13,469 bases of DNA from an uncultured Oscillibacter sp. Its GTDB lineage: Bacteria; Bacillota_A; Clostridia; Oscillospirales; Oscillospiraceae. The stretch spans positions 1 to 13,469 of the forward strand of contig CABQCB010000029.1 in assembly GCA_902462475.1 (NCBI GenBank), read 5' to 3'. A program made the position numbers and the translations under genes. The notes beneath the pieces were generated by a model. That model had not been told where the DNA came from and searched no databases. It was given only the letters and a program-made list of their open reading frames with translations. Below are positions 5,689 to 12,558 of the stretch, piece by piece. Position 1 is the stretch's first letter. Each line of letters starts with the position of its first letter.

Positions 5689-7821
5689 TCACACCCGCTC
5701 GCGCTTTTTCCAGGGCAGGCGCGGCACGGTGCGCTGAGGGGGCGTGGTGCGCCAGTGGAGGCTGGTCTTGTGGAAAAGCGGTTCGCACACCAGCAAAATG
5801 GCGGGCATGAGGAAGATGCTCACCAGAGCGGAGATGCAGGCGCCACGGGAGAGCATGATGCAGATGGCGCCGATGAGGTCGATGGACGAGACGAAGGACA
5901 CGCCCAGCGTGGCGCAGAAGAGCACCAGAGCGCTGGTGATGATGGAGGCATCGGAGGCGTCCGCGGCGATGGCGATGGCCTCCTTGGCCGTCTTGCCGCT
6001 GCGCAGCTCCTCCTGGAACCGGGAGGTCATCAAAATGGCGTAGTCCACCGTGGCGCCCAGCTGCACGCAGCTGATGATGGTGGGGGCGATAAAGGGGATC
6101 TGGGCGCCGGTGAAGTAGGAGCAGCCCTGGTTCAGGAAGATGGCCAGCTCAATGGTGGCCACCAGCACCGCCGGCACCGTCAGCGAACGGAACACCACCG
6201 CGATGATGAGGAAGATGGCGGCGATGGAGATGTAGCTGGTGACGTTGAAGTCCACGGCGGCGGTCTCGATCAGATCCCGGTACATGGCGCCCTCGCCGGT
6301 GATCATGGCGTCGGGGTCGTAGTCATTGAGGATGGATTGCATCTCATCCAGCTGCGCGGCCACCTGGTCCGTGGCGGGCTCGTAGGAGGAGTTGACCATC
6401 ATCAGCTGCCAGCCGTCCTGGCGGAGCATCTGACGCAGCTCCTCGGGCACGAAGAAGTCGGGAATGCCGGTGCCCAGCATGGCGTGGTAGGAGAGCACGG
6501 AGGTGACGCCGTCCAGGGCTTCCATCCGCTGCTCGATCTCGCTCATCTGCGTGGCGGTCAGATCGTCCCGCAGCACGATGAAGTGAGAGGTGGCCATGTC
6601 AAAGTCCTCTTTGAGCTTTTCGTTGCTGACGATGGAGGGAAGGTCCTTGGGCAAAGACTCATCCAGCTTATAGTAGATATCCGCGTGGCTCTGGGCGTAG
6701 TAGGCGGGCAGCACCAGCAAAAGGGTCAGCACCACCAGGGCGCGCCGGTGCCGCAGCACAAAGCTGTTGACGCCGTGGAAGCTGGGCAGAAGGGCCTTGT
6801 GCTTGTGGCGGTCGATCTGCTTGTCGAACAGCAGCACCAGGCTGGGCAGCACCAGAATGACCGTGGCCACGCCCAGCACCACGCCCTTGGCCATGACGAT
6901 GCCGATGTCCCGGCCCAGGGTCAGACGCATGAAGCAAAGGGCCAGGAAGCCGGCGATGGTGGTCAGGCTGGAGCCGGACAGGGAGCGGAACGCGGCGCAG
7001 ATGGCCTGGGCCATGGCGTCCCGCTTGTCGTCGTAGTTGGCCCGCTCCTCCTCGTAGCGGCGGTAGAGGAAGATGGAGTAGTCCATGGTCACGCCCAATT
7101 GCAGCACCGCGGCGATGGCCTTGGTGATGTAGGAGATCTCGCCTAAGAAGAAGTTGGTGCCGAAGTTATAGATGACGGCGATGCCGATGCTGGCGAGGAA
7201 CACGAAGGGCAGCACCGTGGACTCCAGCGTGACGGCCATGGCGGCCAGGGCCAGCAAAATGGCCAGCCCCACAAAGAGGGGCAGCTCGCTGTCCATCACG
7301 TCCCGGGTGTCCTTGATGACCACGGAGAAGCCCGCAAGGAAGCACGCTTCATTGCACAGGCTGCGCACCTGTTCAATGGCCTCCATGGTCTCGTCGGAGG
7401 CGCCGGGGTGGTCGTACTGGATGATGATCATGGTGGCGTCCCCGGAGAAGAACAGATCCCGGAAGGCGGCGGGGATCATGTCGGCGGGGATCTGCAGGCC
7501 CACCAGGTTGCTCAGCCATACGGCGTTGGATACGCCGGGCACATCCTGGATGCTGCGCACCAGGTCGTTGGTGTAGCCGGCGGGCATGCCGTCCACGATG
7601 AGCATGCTGGTGGCGGCCATCTGGAAGGGGTCCTCCAGCAGCTGCTCGCCCTGGGAGGAGGGCAGGTCCTGGGGAAGATAGGAGAGAATATCGTAGTTGA
7701 TGCGGGTGGCGGCGTAGCCGATGATGGACGGAATGAGCATCACCAGGGCGATGATGGCCACCAGCTTGGGCCTGCGGGTCAGGCCATGGGCAATTTTTTC
7801 AATCAAGTGATCCACCTGCAC
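5689..7821 (-). CDS. RND/MMPL-family efflux permease
   Basis: This 710-residue membrane protein has the duplicated RND/MMPL architecture: TM1 (about 19-38), a large extracytoplasmic loop (41-180), a five-helix block (about 181-335), then TM7 (361-376), a second loop (377-525) and a second five-helix block (about 527-680). Each half carries the proton-relay-like motif at equivalent positions: LGVTMDYSIF (242-251) and LGATVDYAIL (588-597), each followed by an RR or RF basic/aromatic stretch and a glutamate-rich segment. Such proteins use the proton gradient to export lipids, drugs or peptides. The start is a GTG: 7821 is given, but 7815 has better spacing from GGAAAG and would shorten the protein by two residues. 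It follows the coiled-coil gene by nine bases in the same operon and its transcript ends at the hairpin near 5650. Substrate unknown. Confidence 0.9.
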   Translation of the reverse strand: MQVDHLIEKIAHGLTRRPKLVAIIALVMLIPSIIGYAATRINYDILSYLPQDLPSSQGEQLLEDPFQMAATSMLIVDGMPAGYTNDLVRSIQDVPGVSNAVWLSNLVGLQIPADMIPAAFRDLFFSGDATMIIIQYDHPGASDETMEAIEQVRSLCNEACFLAGFSVVIKDTRDVMDSELPLFVGLAILLALAAMAVTLESTVLPFVFLASIGIAVIYNFGTNFFLGEISYITKAIAAVLQLGVTMDYSIFLYRRYEEERANYDDKRDAMAQAICAAFRSLSGSSLTTIAGFLALCFMRLTLGRDIGIVMAKGVVLGVATVILVLPSLVLLFDKQIDRHKHKALLPSFHGVNSFVLRHRRALVVLTLLLVLPAYYAQSHADIYYKLDESLPKDLPSIVSNEKLKEDFDMATSHFIVLRDDLTATQMSEIEQRMEALDGVTSVLSYHAMLGTGIPDFFVPEELRQMLRQDGWQLMMVNSSYEPATDQVAAQLDEMQSILNDYDPDAMITGEGAMYRDLIETAAVDFNVTSYISIAAIFLIIAVVFRSLTVPAVLVATIELAIFLNQGCSYFTGAQIPFIAPTIISCVQLGATVDYAILMTSRFQEELRSGKTAKEAIAIAADASDASIITSALVLFCATLGVSFVSSIDLIGAICIMLSRGACISALVSIFLMPAILLVCEPLFHKTSLHWRTTPPQRTVPRLPWKKRERV

Positions 7822-7830
7822 TTTCCAAGG

Positions 7831-10116
7831 TCAGGAAAAGATCCCGGTCACGGCGCTCCAGAAGTCCCGGAACATCTGGACCACGCGATCCCAGAAGCTG
7901 GACTTGGGCGCCTCCTGCGCTGCTTCGGCCTCCGTATCCTCCTCCGGCACCTGGATCTCCTGGGTGCGGATGAGCACCTGGATGCTCTGGGGGGCCGGGT
8001 TCTCTGCCGAGGTCAGCGACACGGCCTGGGCGGTGGAGTCCATGTTCAGGAGATTATCCATCTGGCCCGTGTGTTCGTTCCAGGTATCTTCAATGATGGA
8101 GCTGATGTCGTTTTTGGCGGATTTCACATCGGAAGTGGTGGAAAGGCTCCTGGCCGCCTGACGCAGGGAGGCGGCAAGGCCGGAAAGCGTCTTCTGGGTG
8201 CCGCTGTCCAGCTGGGTGCCGGCATTTTTCGTCACCGATTCCAGGTCTGTCAGGAAGGTGTGCAGGTCCCGGGTGCCGGTGACGGCGGCCTCCGTCAGCG
8301 CCTTGGCGCCGGCCAGGGCCTGCTGGGCTTTGGGAATGTAGTCGTCCACGGTTTTGTTGAGCTTTTCCGTCTCGTCCAGGACCTCCTGGAGCTTTTTGGC
8401 CGCGGCCTGGGCCACGCTGCCTGCGTCACGCAGGTGGTCAGTGGCGTCGTCTGTCTTTTTCAAAAGGGCGGACAGCGTGCCGCTGAGACCGTCCTGGCCC
8501 AGGGCGCCGCAAAGATCGCCCAGCTGATCGAGCAGCGTGCTGGCGGCGGGGCCTATGGATTCGGCCAGATCCTTCATCTGGTCCACAGAGATGCCGAAGC
8601 CCGAGAGCAGCTGGTTGACGGCTTCCGCCTGTTCCAGCGTCTCCTCATACTCGCCGGTCTTGGAAAACGCCCACAGCTGATACTGCTCCGGAGAGAGGCC
8701 GGCCTTCCAAAACTCCTGGAACTCCGCCTCGGAGGGCTCCAGTCCGGCCTCTGTCATCTGGGCAACATAGGCCTCATACTGGGCGTCATAGGCCGCATCC
8801 AGCTTTTTGACAGCGGCGCGGATCTGGTCCACGGTCATGCCGTTTACCGTCACCTCGGACCCGCCGGAGAGAGAGGGCGCCTGCTTGCGCAGGGCGTCCA
8901 CGGCACTTTGTCCGCTGTCCGCGAGCTTTTGGAGCTTCTCCAGCACACGGCCCAGGTCATTGAGGTCGCTGCGCAGGGAGGAGGCGCTGCCCTTGCCGGA
9001 TTGCAGATCGTCCAGATCCTCGTCCAGGTCGTCCAGCACGTCCCGCAGGTCCCCCAGCTGGGTCCGGAGGCTCACGGCGGTGGTGCACAGACTGTCCACC
9101 TGGGTCTGGATGTCCGTCAGGGCCTGGGAGGCCGTGTCCAGATGGCCGGCCAGGGGCTCCAGCGTGTCGGCCAGGGACGAGAGATCTCCCAGGGCCACGT
9201 CCGCCTCGGCGTAGAGCTGGTCCTTGCTCTGGGAGACGGTGCCCCGGGCCTTATTGAGCTGGTCCAGGCCGTCGGCCGTGGCGTTGAGGCTGCTCTGCAT
9301 GCCGCTGAAGGCGTCCAGCAGCGTGTCAAGGCTGCCGGAGAGCTTGTCGTAGTCGTCCTCCAGCTGATCCTTGCGCTCGGAGAGCTTGGCGATCTCATCC
9401 AGCTGGCTGAGGGTGGCGGGCACCATCAAAAACGTCATGCCGTCAAAGGTGAAGTCGTCGCTGCCCACCCGGATGGTGAAGTGCTGCTCCTCACCCGGCA
9501 GGGCCAAAAACAATACCGTGCGCAGGTTGCCGATCAGCTGGACCTGGGCGCCCGGTGCCTCCAGGGACAAAATGTCATCCTGGTTGAACAGGGCCATGGC
9601 CTCCAGGGTGTAGTTGTTGCGGGCGTACTCGCTGGCGCTGGGGTTGGGGATGGCGTCCACTGAGATCTCCACCACCCCGGTCTTACCGGCCAGGTCCTCC
9701 GCCTTGGCCGGCACGCCGTTCAGAGTATAATGGATGGACAGCGTCCAGGGCAGTGCCTCAAAGGGCGCGGCGGTCTTGCCCTCAAAGTAGAAGTGGGACG
9801 GGGCGCTGTCCCCGAAGCGGAAAGTGACGGTGCCGTCCTGGCAGGTGGGCTGCGTGCCGTCGGTCAGGTTGTTGACGGCGTCGTAGGTGCCGTGGTCTTC
9901 CAGGGTGGTGGCGCCGTTGAGGGTGTAGCTTTTGACCACGCTGCCCTCCGTCAGGTTGCCGTAGTAGTCCAGTGTGGCGTAATAGGCCTCGTCATAGACG
10001 GGGGCCACGCCGTCGCCGATGGGTTCCGCGGCCAATGCGGCAGGGGCGGTGGCCAGCAGTGCCGCCGCAGTGGCGGCTGCCAGGATCCGGCGCGGGCAGA
10101 CATGGAAGGGATTCAT
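7831..10116 (-). CDS. Exported coiled-coil protein, probable partner of the RND permease
   Basis: I do not recognise a named family for this 761-residue protein. Residues 1-30 are a signal peptide: a basic start (CPRR), a hydrophobic alanine-rich core and an ALA-A cleavage context. Residues 31-235 look beta-rich with Thr/Gly/aromatic patterns. Residues about 236-405 and 495-690 are long heptad-like helices (KLSERKDQLEDDYDKLSGSL; DDLDEDLDDLQS), separated by a 406-495 region with Tyr/Trp content. The C-terminus has a short strand-like motif (SIQVLIRTQEIQV, 711-723), an acidic PEEDTEAEAAQE linker and an aromatic amphipathic helix (741-760), with no clear membrane anchor. The organisation recalls YhgE/Pip-like and adaptor-like coiled-coil proteins found beside MMPL permeases, but this is only a resemblance. 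The ATG at 10116 is chosen because GAGAGGAG lies seven bases upstream; the ATG at 10122 is too close. Confidence 0.8.
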   Translation of the reverse strand: MNPFHVCPRRILAAATAAALLATAPAALAAEPIGDGVAPVYDEAYYATLDYYGNLTEGSVVKSYTLNGATTLEDHGTYDAVNNLTDGTQPTCQDGTVTFRFGDSAPSHFYFEGKTAAPFEALPWTLSIHYTLNGVPAKAEDLAGKTGVVEISVDAIPNPSASEYARNNYTLEAMALFNQDDILSLEAPGAQVQLIGNLRTVLFLALPGEEQHFTIRVGSDDFTFDGMTFLMVPATLSQLDEIAKLSERKDQLEDDYDKLSGSLDTLLDAFSGMQSSLNATADGLDQLNKARGTVSQSKDQLYAEADVALGDLSSLADTLEPLAGHLDTASQALTDIQTQVDSLCTTAVSLRTQLGDLRDVLDDLDEDLDDLQSGKGSASSLRSDLNDLGRVLEKLQKLADSGQSAVDALRKQAPSLSGGSEVTVNGMTVDQIRAAVKKLDAAYDAQYEAYVAQMTEAGLEPSEAEFQEFWKAGLSPEQYQLWAFSKTGEYEETLEQAEAVNQLLSGFGISVDQMKDLAESIGPAASTLLDQLGDLCGALGQDGLSGTLSALLKKTDDATDHLRDAGSVAQAAAKKLQEVLDETEKLNKTVDDYIPKAQQALAGAKALTEAAVTGTRDLHTFLTDLESVTKNAGTQLDSGTQKTLSGLAASLRQAARSLSTTSDVKSAKNDISSIIEDTWNEHTGQMDNLLNMDSTAQAVSLTSAENPAPQSIQVLIRTQEIQVPEEDTEAEAAQEAPKSSFWDRVVQMFRDFWSAVTGIFS

Positions 10117-10135
10117 GTGCATGCTCCTCTCAATT

Positions 10136-10169
10136 ATCAACAAATGTTCAATAATAAAATATTGTTGAT
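10136..10169. promoter_or_regulatory. Inverted repeats in the tetR / efflux intergenic region
   Basis: ATCAACAA (10136-10143) and TTGTTGAT (10162-10169) are 8-base perfect arms 18 bases apart. Nested inside is CAATA-N6-TATTG (10149-10164). The right arm overlaps the -35 box of the tetR promoter and the left arm lies just upstream of the efflux operon's ribosome binding site. A regulator bound here could control both directions. AT-richness makes chance symmetry possible. Confidence 0.4.
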
Positions 10170-10193
10170 TTATTTGACGGGGGAGATTATAAT
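10165..10193 (+). promoter_or_regulatory. Sigma-A type promoter of the tetR-family gene
   Basis: TTGATT (10165-10170) and a perfect TATAAT (10188-10193) are 17 bases apart. Transcription would start near 10200, about 50 bases before the ATG at 10253. No comparably clear promoter was found on the minus strand for the efflux operon, although it must lie in the same AT-rich interval. Confidence 0.7.
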
Positions 10194-10216
10194 ACTGCGC
10201 AGAGGGAAAAGCAATG

Positions 10217-10236
10217 GACACATTGGCCCAAGTGTC
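10217..10236. promoter_or_regulatory. Candidate TetR-type operator in the tetR leader
   Basis: GACAC-N10-GTGTC is an imperfect 20-base palindrome (16 of 20 positions symmetric). It sits between the predicted transcription start and the AGGAGG ribosome binding site, a common place for autorepression by TetR-family proteins. Binding by this regulator is inferred. Confidence 0.4.
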
Positions 10237-10252
10237 AAGAGGAGGCTGCGGC

Positions 10253-10846
10253 ATGAAAAACGAAACGGAGGACCGCCGGTCCCGCCGGTCCCGGCGCTTA
10301 TTAAAGGAAGGACTGCTGGCGCTCATGCGGGAAAAGCGGTTTTCGGAGATCACAGTGCGGGACATTACGGAGCGCATGGATCTCAACCGGGGCACCTTTT
10401 ACCTGCACTACCCGGACACCACTGCCCTGCTGCAAAGCGTGGAGACGGACATGCTGGCCGAGGCCCAGGCGCTCATCGACGCCCACATGGCCCAGACCAA
10501 GGAGGAGCGGACGCTGCGCCCGGTGTTCGAGCCGATCCTGGACTATGTGGTGGAGCATCGGGAGGTGTGCCAGGCGCTGTTTGTGAACAACTCCTCCAGC
10601 AACTTCACCGACCGGCTCTATCAGCTGATCCGGGCCAACGGACTGCCTTTGGCCCAGGCGTGGTTCCACCCGTCCTCCCCGGAGCGGATGGAGTATCTTC
10701 TGAGCTTTGTGACCTATGGACTCATCGGGCTTATGAAGATCTGGTTCGACCAGGGGATGACCCTGCCCAAGGAGACGCTGGTCTCCGCCGCCGACCGGAT
10801 GGTCCAGGGGGCAGGCGAGGGGCTTTTGGAGACGAGCACCAGCTGA
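10253..10846 (+). CDS. TetR/AcrR-family transcriptional regulator
   Basis: This 197-residue protein has an N-terminal TetR-type DNA-binding domain at about 10-60: a basic RRSRRSRRLL lead-in, ALMREKRFSEITVRDITERMDLN as helix 1 to the first HTH helix, and RGTFYLHYPDTTALL as the recognition helix region. The C-terminal ligand domain has the pattern YLLSFVTYGLIGLMKIWFDQG found in the DhaS-like TetR_C_8-type group. It is divergent from the coiled-coil/RND operon, the usual arrangement for a local repressor that responds to an exported compound. The start at 10253 is chosen because AGGAGG lies seven bases before it; a 13-residue upstream extension to 10214 would translate across the candidate operator and has no ribosome binding site. 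It ends at a hairpin shared with the convergent isomerase gene. Confidence 0.9.
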   Translation: MKNETEDRRSRRSRRLLKEGLLALMREKRFSEITVRDITERMDLNRGTFYLHYPDTTALLQSVETDMLAEAQALIDAHMAQTKEERTLRPVFEPILDYVVEHREVCQALFVNNSSSNFTDRLYQLIRANGLPLAQAWFHPSSPERMEYLLSFVTYGLIGLMKIWFDQGMTLPKETLVSAADRMVQGAGEGLLETSTS

Positions 10847-10857
10847 AAAAGGCAAAA

Positions 10858-10889
10858 TGAAGGCGCCCGGCTGATGCCGGGCGCCTTCA
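10858..10889. terminator. Hairpin terminator between tetR and the isomerase-like gene
   Basis: TGAAGGCGCCCGGC (10858-10871) pairs perfectly with GCCGGGCGCCTTCA (10876-10889) around a TGAT loop. On the minus strand the stem is followed by TTTTGCCTTTTT, a good termination context for the isomerase-like gene. On the plus strand the following sequence has few T residues, so termination of tetR is less efficient in principle. Confidence 0.8.
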
Positions 10890-10903
10890 CTGCTTTATGA
10901 GAT

Positions 10904-11833
10904 TCACTCTGCCAGTATGCGGCGCATGAGTGCCGAGGCCTGATCCAGCGCATCGTCCAGAGGGATGGTATAGTCCTCCTGCTCAATGCTCAAAGCTCCG
11001 TCGTATCCCAGGGAACGGAGGGTATCCACAAAGGAGCGCCACCAGTCCTCACTGTGGCCGCTGCCGGGCGTCACATAGTTCCAGGCACGGCCTGCAATGT
11101 CCAGCACGTCCTTCGTCTCCAGCATGGTGTTCACCGCGCCGGCCTTTTCCAGGCGGGCGTCCTTGATATGCACGTGGTAGATGTCGCCCTCCAGCGCCCG
11201 GGCGGTGGCCAGGGGGTCCGCCCCCATCCAGAAAAGGTGGCTGGGGTCCAGGTTCACGCCCACGATGGGGCCCACGGCTTGGCGCAGACGATAGAAGCTC
11301 TCCGGATTATAGACCAGCTGCCAGCCGTGAAACTCCAGGGCAATGCGGCGGATGCCGCACTCCTCGGCCTGCCGGGCCATGACCTGCCACCGGGCGATGG
11401 CCTCGTCCCACTGATAGCGGAGGATGTCCACCGTTTCCCGGGGCCAGCAGGTGACGATCCAGGTGGGACTGTGGTCCTCCGGGCAGCCGCCGGGCAGGCC
11501 GCTCATCATCACCACCGTCTCCACGCCCAGCTGCTGGGCCAGGCGGAAGGTCTTTTCCGTCACGGCCCGGTTCTCCTGCCCCTTCTGGCCGGGGAAGAGG
11601 GGGTTGCCGGAGCAGTTGAGCGCGGAGATGGTCAGGCCGCTGTCCGCCAGGGTGCCGGTCAGGGTCCGGCGGGCGTCGGGGCTTGCGATCAGGGTGTCCA
11701 GATCCACATGGGGGGCGCTGGACCAGTTGCCGCAGCCCAGCTCCACCTGCTCCAGTCCCAGGGCGCGGCATTTGGCCGCCGCCTGCTTAAGCGGCAGATG
11801 AGCAAGGCTGTCCGTCATCAATCCCAGTTTCAT
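10904..11833 (-). CDS. Sugar phosphate isomerase/epimerase-like TIM-barrel protein
   Basis: The 309-residue protein belongs to the xylose isomerase-like/AP endonuclease 2 TIM-barrel superfamily. The expected metal-binding acid and histidine positions are visible in order: Glu167 in ALEFHGW, Asp196 and His199 in GVNLDPSHLFW, the HVHIKDA strand (220-226) and Glu284 in SIEQED. The N-terminal LGLEQVELGCGNW (25-37) is the usual first barrel strand with its following glutamate. Relatives include myo-inosose dehydratases, hydroxypyruvate isomerases and keto-sugar 3-epimerases; the exact reaction is not clear. The start at 11833 is supported by AAGGAGGG eight bases upstream, so a 39-residue in-frame extension into the promoter was dropped. 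It is transcribed alone, convergent with tetR and divergent from the HIT gene. Confidence 0.85.
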   Translation of the reverse strand: MKLGLMTDSLAHLPLKQAAAKCRALGLEQVELGCGNWSSAPHVDLDTLIASPDARRTLTGTLADSGLTISALNCSGNPLFPGQKGQENRAVTEKTFRLAQQLGVETVVMMSGLPGGCPEDHSPTWIVTCWPRETVDILRYQWDEAIARWQVMARQAEECGIRRIALEFHGWQLVYNPESFYRLRQAVGPIVGVNLDPSHLFWMGADPLATARALEGDIYHVHIKDARLEKAGAVNTMLETKDVLDIAGRAWNYVTPGSGHSEDWWRSFVDTLRSLGYDGALSIEQEDYTIPLDDALDQASALMRRILAE

Positions 11834-11864
11834 GGAAAAGACCCTCCTTATCGTTGATGGCTCC

Positions 11865-11894
11865 AGCATAGCACAGAATGGTTGCGCATGTCCA
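11865..11894 (-). promoter_or_regulatory. Candidate promoter of the isomerase-like gene
   Basis: On the minus strand TGGACA (plus 11889-11894, five of six to consensus) and TATGCT (11865-11870) are 18 bases apart. The leader to the ATG at 11833 would be about 25 bases and contains the ribosome binding site. Confidence 0.55.
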
Positions 11895-11912
11895 CCAAAT
11901 GGGAATTTTTTC

Positions 11913-11942
11913 TTGACGCGGGCGGCGCCGGGGGAGTATGGT
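11913..11942 (+). promoter_or_regulatory. Candidate promoter of the HIT-family gene
   Basis: TTGACG (11913-11918) and TATGGT (11937-11942) are 18 bases apart, with a very GC-rich spacer. The -10 box is a weak match. The start would lie near 11949, about 24 bases before the ATG at 11973. Confidence 0.5.
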
Positions 11943-11972
11943 GAAGCCACAGAACAAAAGGAGGAGATTTCT

Positions 11973-12395
11973 ATGGGCTGCTTTTACTGTGACGAACACA
12001 ACGAGGGCCGCGAGGCCATCATGTTCCCGGTAGGGGAGATGAAAGCCGGTATGCTCTACCTTTTCAAGGACCAGGCGCACCGGGGGCGGTGTGTGCTGGC
12101 GCTGAAAAACCACCGGCGGGAGCTATGCGAGTGCGAGCCGGGAGAGCTGGCGGACTTTGCCGAGGATCTGGCCCGGGCCAGCGGCGCCGTAAAGGAGCTG
12201 TGGGGCTGCACCAAGCTGAATCTGGCCTCTTTTGGAGATGCCAATCCCCATCTGCATTTCCACATCGTGCCCAAGTACGAGGGTGGCTTTGAGTTCGGCG
12301 GAAACTTCCAGATCACAAATCCAGAGCCGGTCTACCTCAAGGAGGAGGAATATGCGGATATGATCCGGGCTCTGCGGGAAAAATTGGGCATGTGA
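11973..12395 (+). CDS. HIT-family (histidine triad) nucleotide-binding protein
   Basis: This 140-residue cytosolic protein has the defining histidine triad HLHFHIVP (93-100; HxHxHxx, with the middle or last histidine acting as the nucleophile in the family). It also has an N-terminal CFYCD (Cys3, Cys6) that often forms a zinc site with downstream histidines, and NHRRELCECEPGEL (46-59), where HIT proteins usually have a conserved H-R-L strand-turn. Family members hydrolyse nucleoside phosphoramidates or dinucleoside polyphosphates, or act as Ap4A-type hydrolases. The start at 11973 is preferred because AGGAGG lies about eight bases upstream; an open frame extends 47 codons further but crosses the promoters. 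It ends at a classic intrinsic terminator and appears monocistronic. The specific substrate is not assignable. Confidence 0.9.
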   Translation: MGCFYCDEHNEGREAIMFPVGEMKAGMLYLFKDQAHRGRCVLALKNHRRELCECEPGELADFAEDLARASGAVKELWGCTKLNLASFGDANPHLHFHIVPKYEGGFEFGGNFQITNPEPVYLKEEEYADMIRALREKLGM

Positions 12396-12409
12396 GCCAT
12401 GCCGCAGGA

Positions 12410-12445
12410 CAAGAGAGAGGCCTGTGCCTCTCTCTTGACTTTTTT
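12410..12445 (+). terminator. Intrinsic terminator of the HIT gene
   Basis: CAAGAGAGAGGC (12410-12421) pairs perfectly with GCCTCTCTCTTG (12426-12437) around a CTGT loop. It is followed after two bases by six T residues (12440-12445). The stem begins 14 bases after the HIT stop codon. Confidence 0.92.
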
Positions 12446-12484
12446 CCCAAACCTGTTCACGCAAATTTTACGAAATGTCCTCTT

Positions 12485-12511
12485 CCGCGGAGCCGCGGCT
12501 TGTGCTAGAAT
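12485..12511 (+). promoter_or_regulatory. Extended -10 promoter with embedded palindrome, upstream of pyk
   Basis: TGC-TAGAAT (12503-12511) is an extended -10 element. No good -35 is found 17-18 bases upstream. Instead the spacer region holds the perfect palindrome pair CCGCGG-AG-CCGCGG (12485-12498), which could bind a regulator in place of -35 contact. Transcription would start near 12518, giving a leader of about 40 bases. Confidence 0.55.
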
Positions 12512-12558
12512 GAACTCCGTTGGAAAACGATTACCTTTGAGAAAGGTGGTTTATATCG

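Noticed and set aside
5248..7146. 632-codon plus-strand open frame across the permease gene
   Set aside because: It starts inside the hydrolase gene, crosses two terminator hairpins and gives low-complexity His/Gly/Gln-rich protein. It is an antisense shadow of the permease.
7408..9663. 751-codon plus-strand open frame across the coiled-coil gene
   Set aside because: There is no ribosome binding site at its start and the composition is repetitive Gly/Gln/Leu. The minus-strand frame has a signal peptide, heptads and a good start.
10175..10193. TTGACG followed by TATAAT as a promoter pair
   Set aside because: The spacing is only about eight bases, too short for sigma-A. TTGATT at 10165 with a 17-base spacer is the workable -35.
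10117..10395. 93-residue N-terminal extension of the coiled-coil protein
   Set aside because: It would translate through the divergent promoter and the 5' part of tetR, and it would bury the signal peptide. The ATG at 10116 has a well-placed ribosome binding site.
11834..11950. 39-residue N-terminal extension of the isomerase-like protein
   Set aside because: It overlaps the predicted promoter. The ATG at 11833 has AAGGAGGG at proper spacing and begins the first barrel strand.
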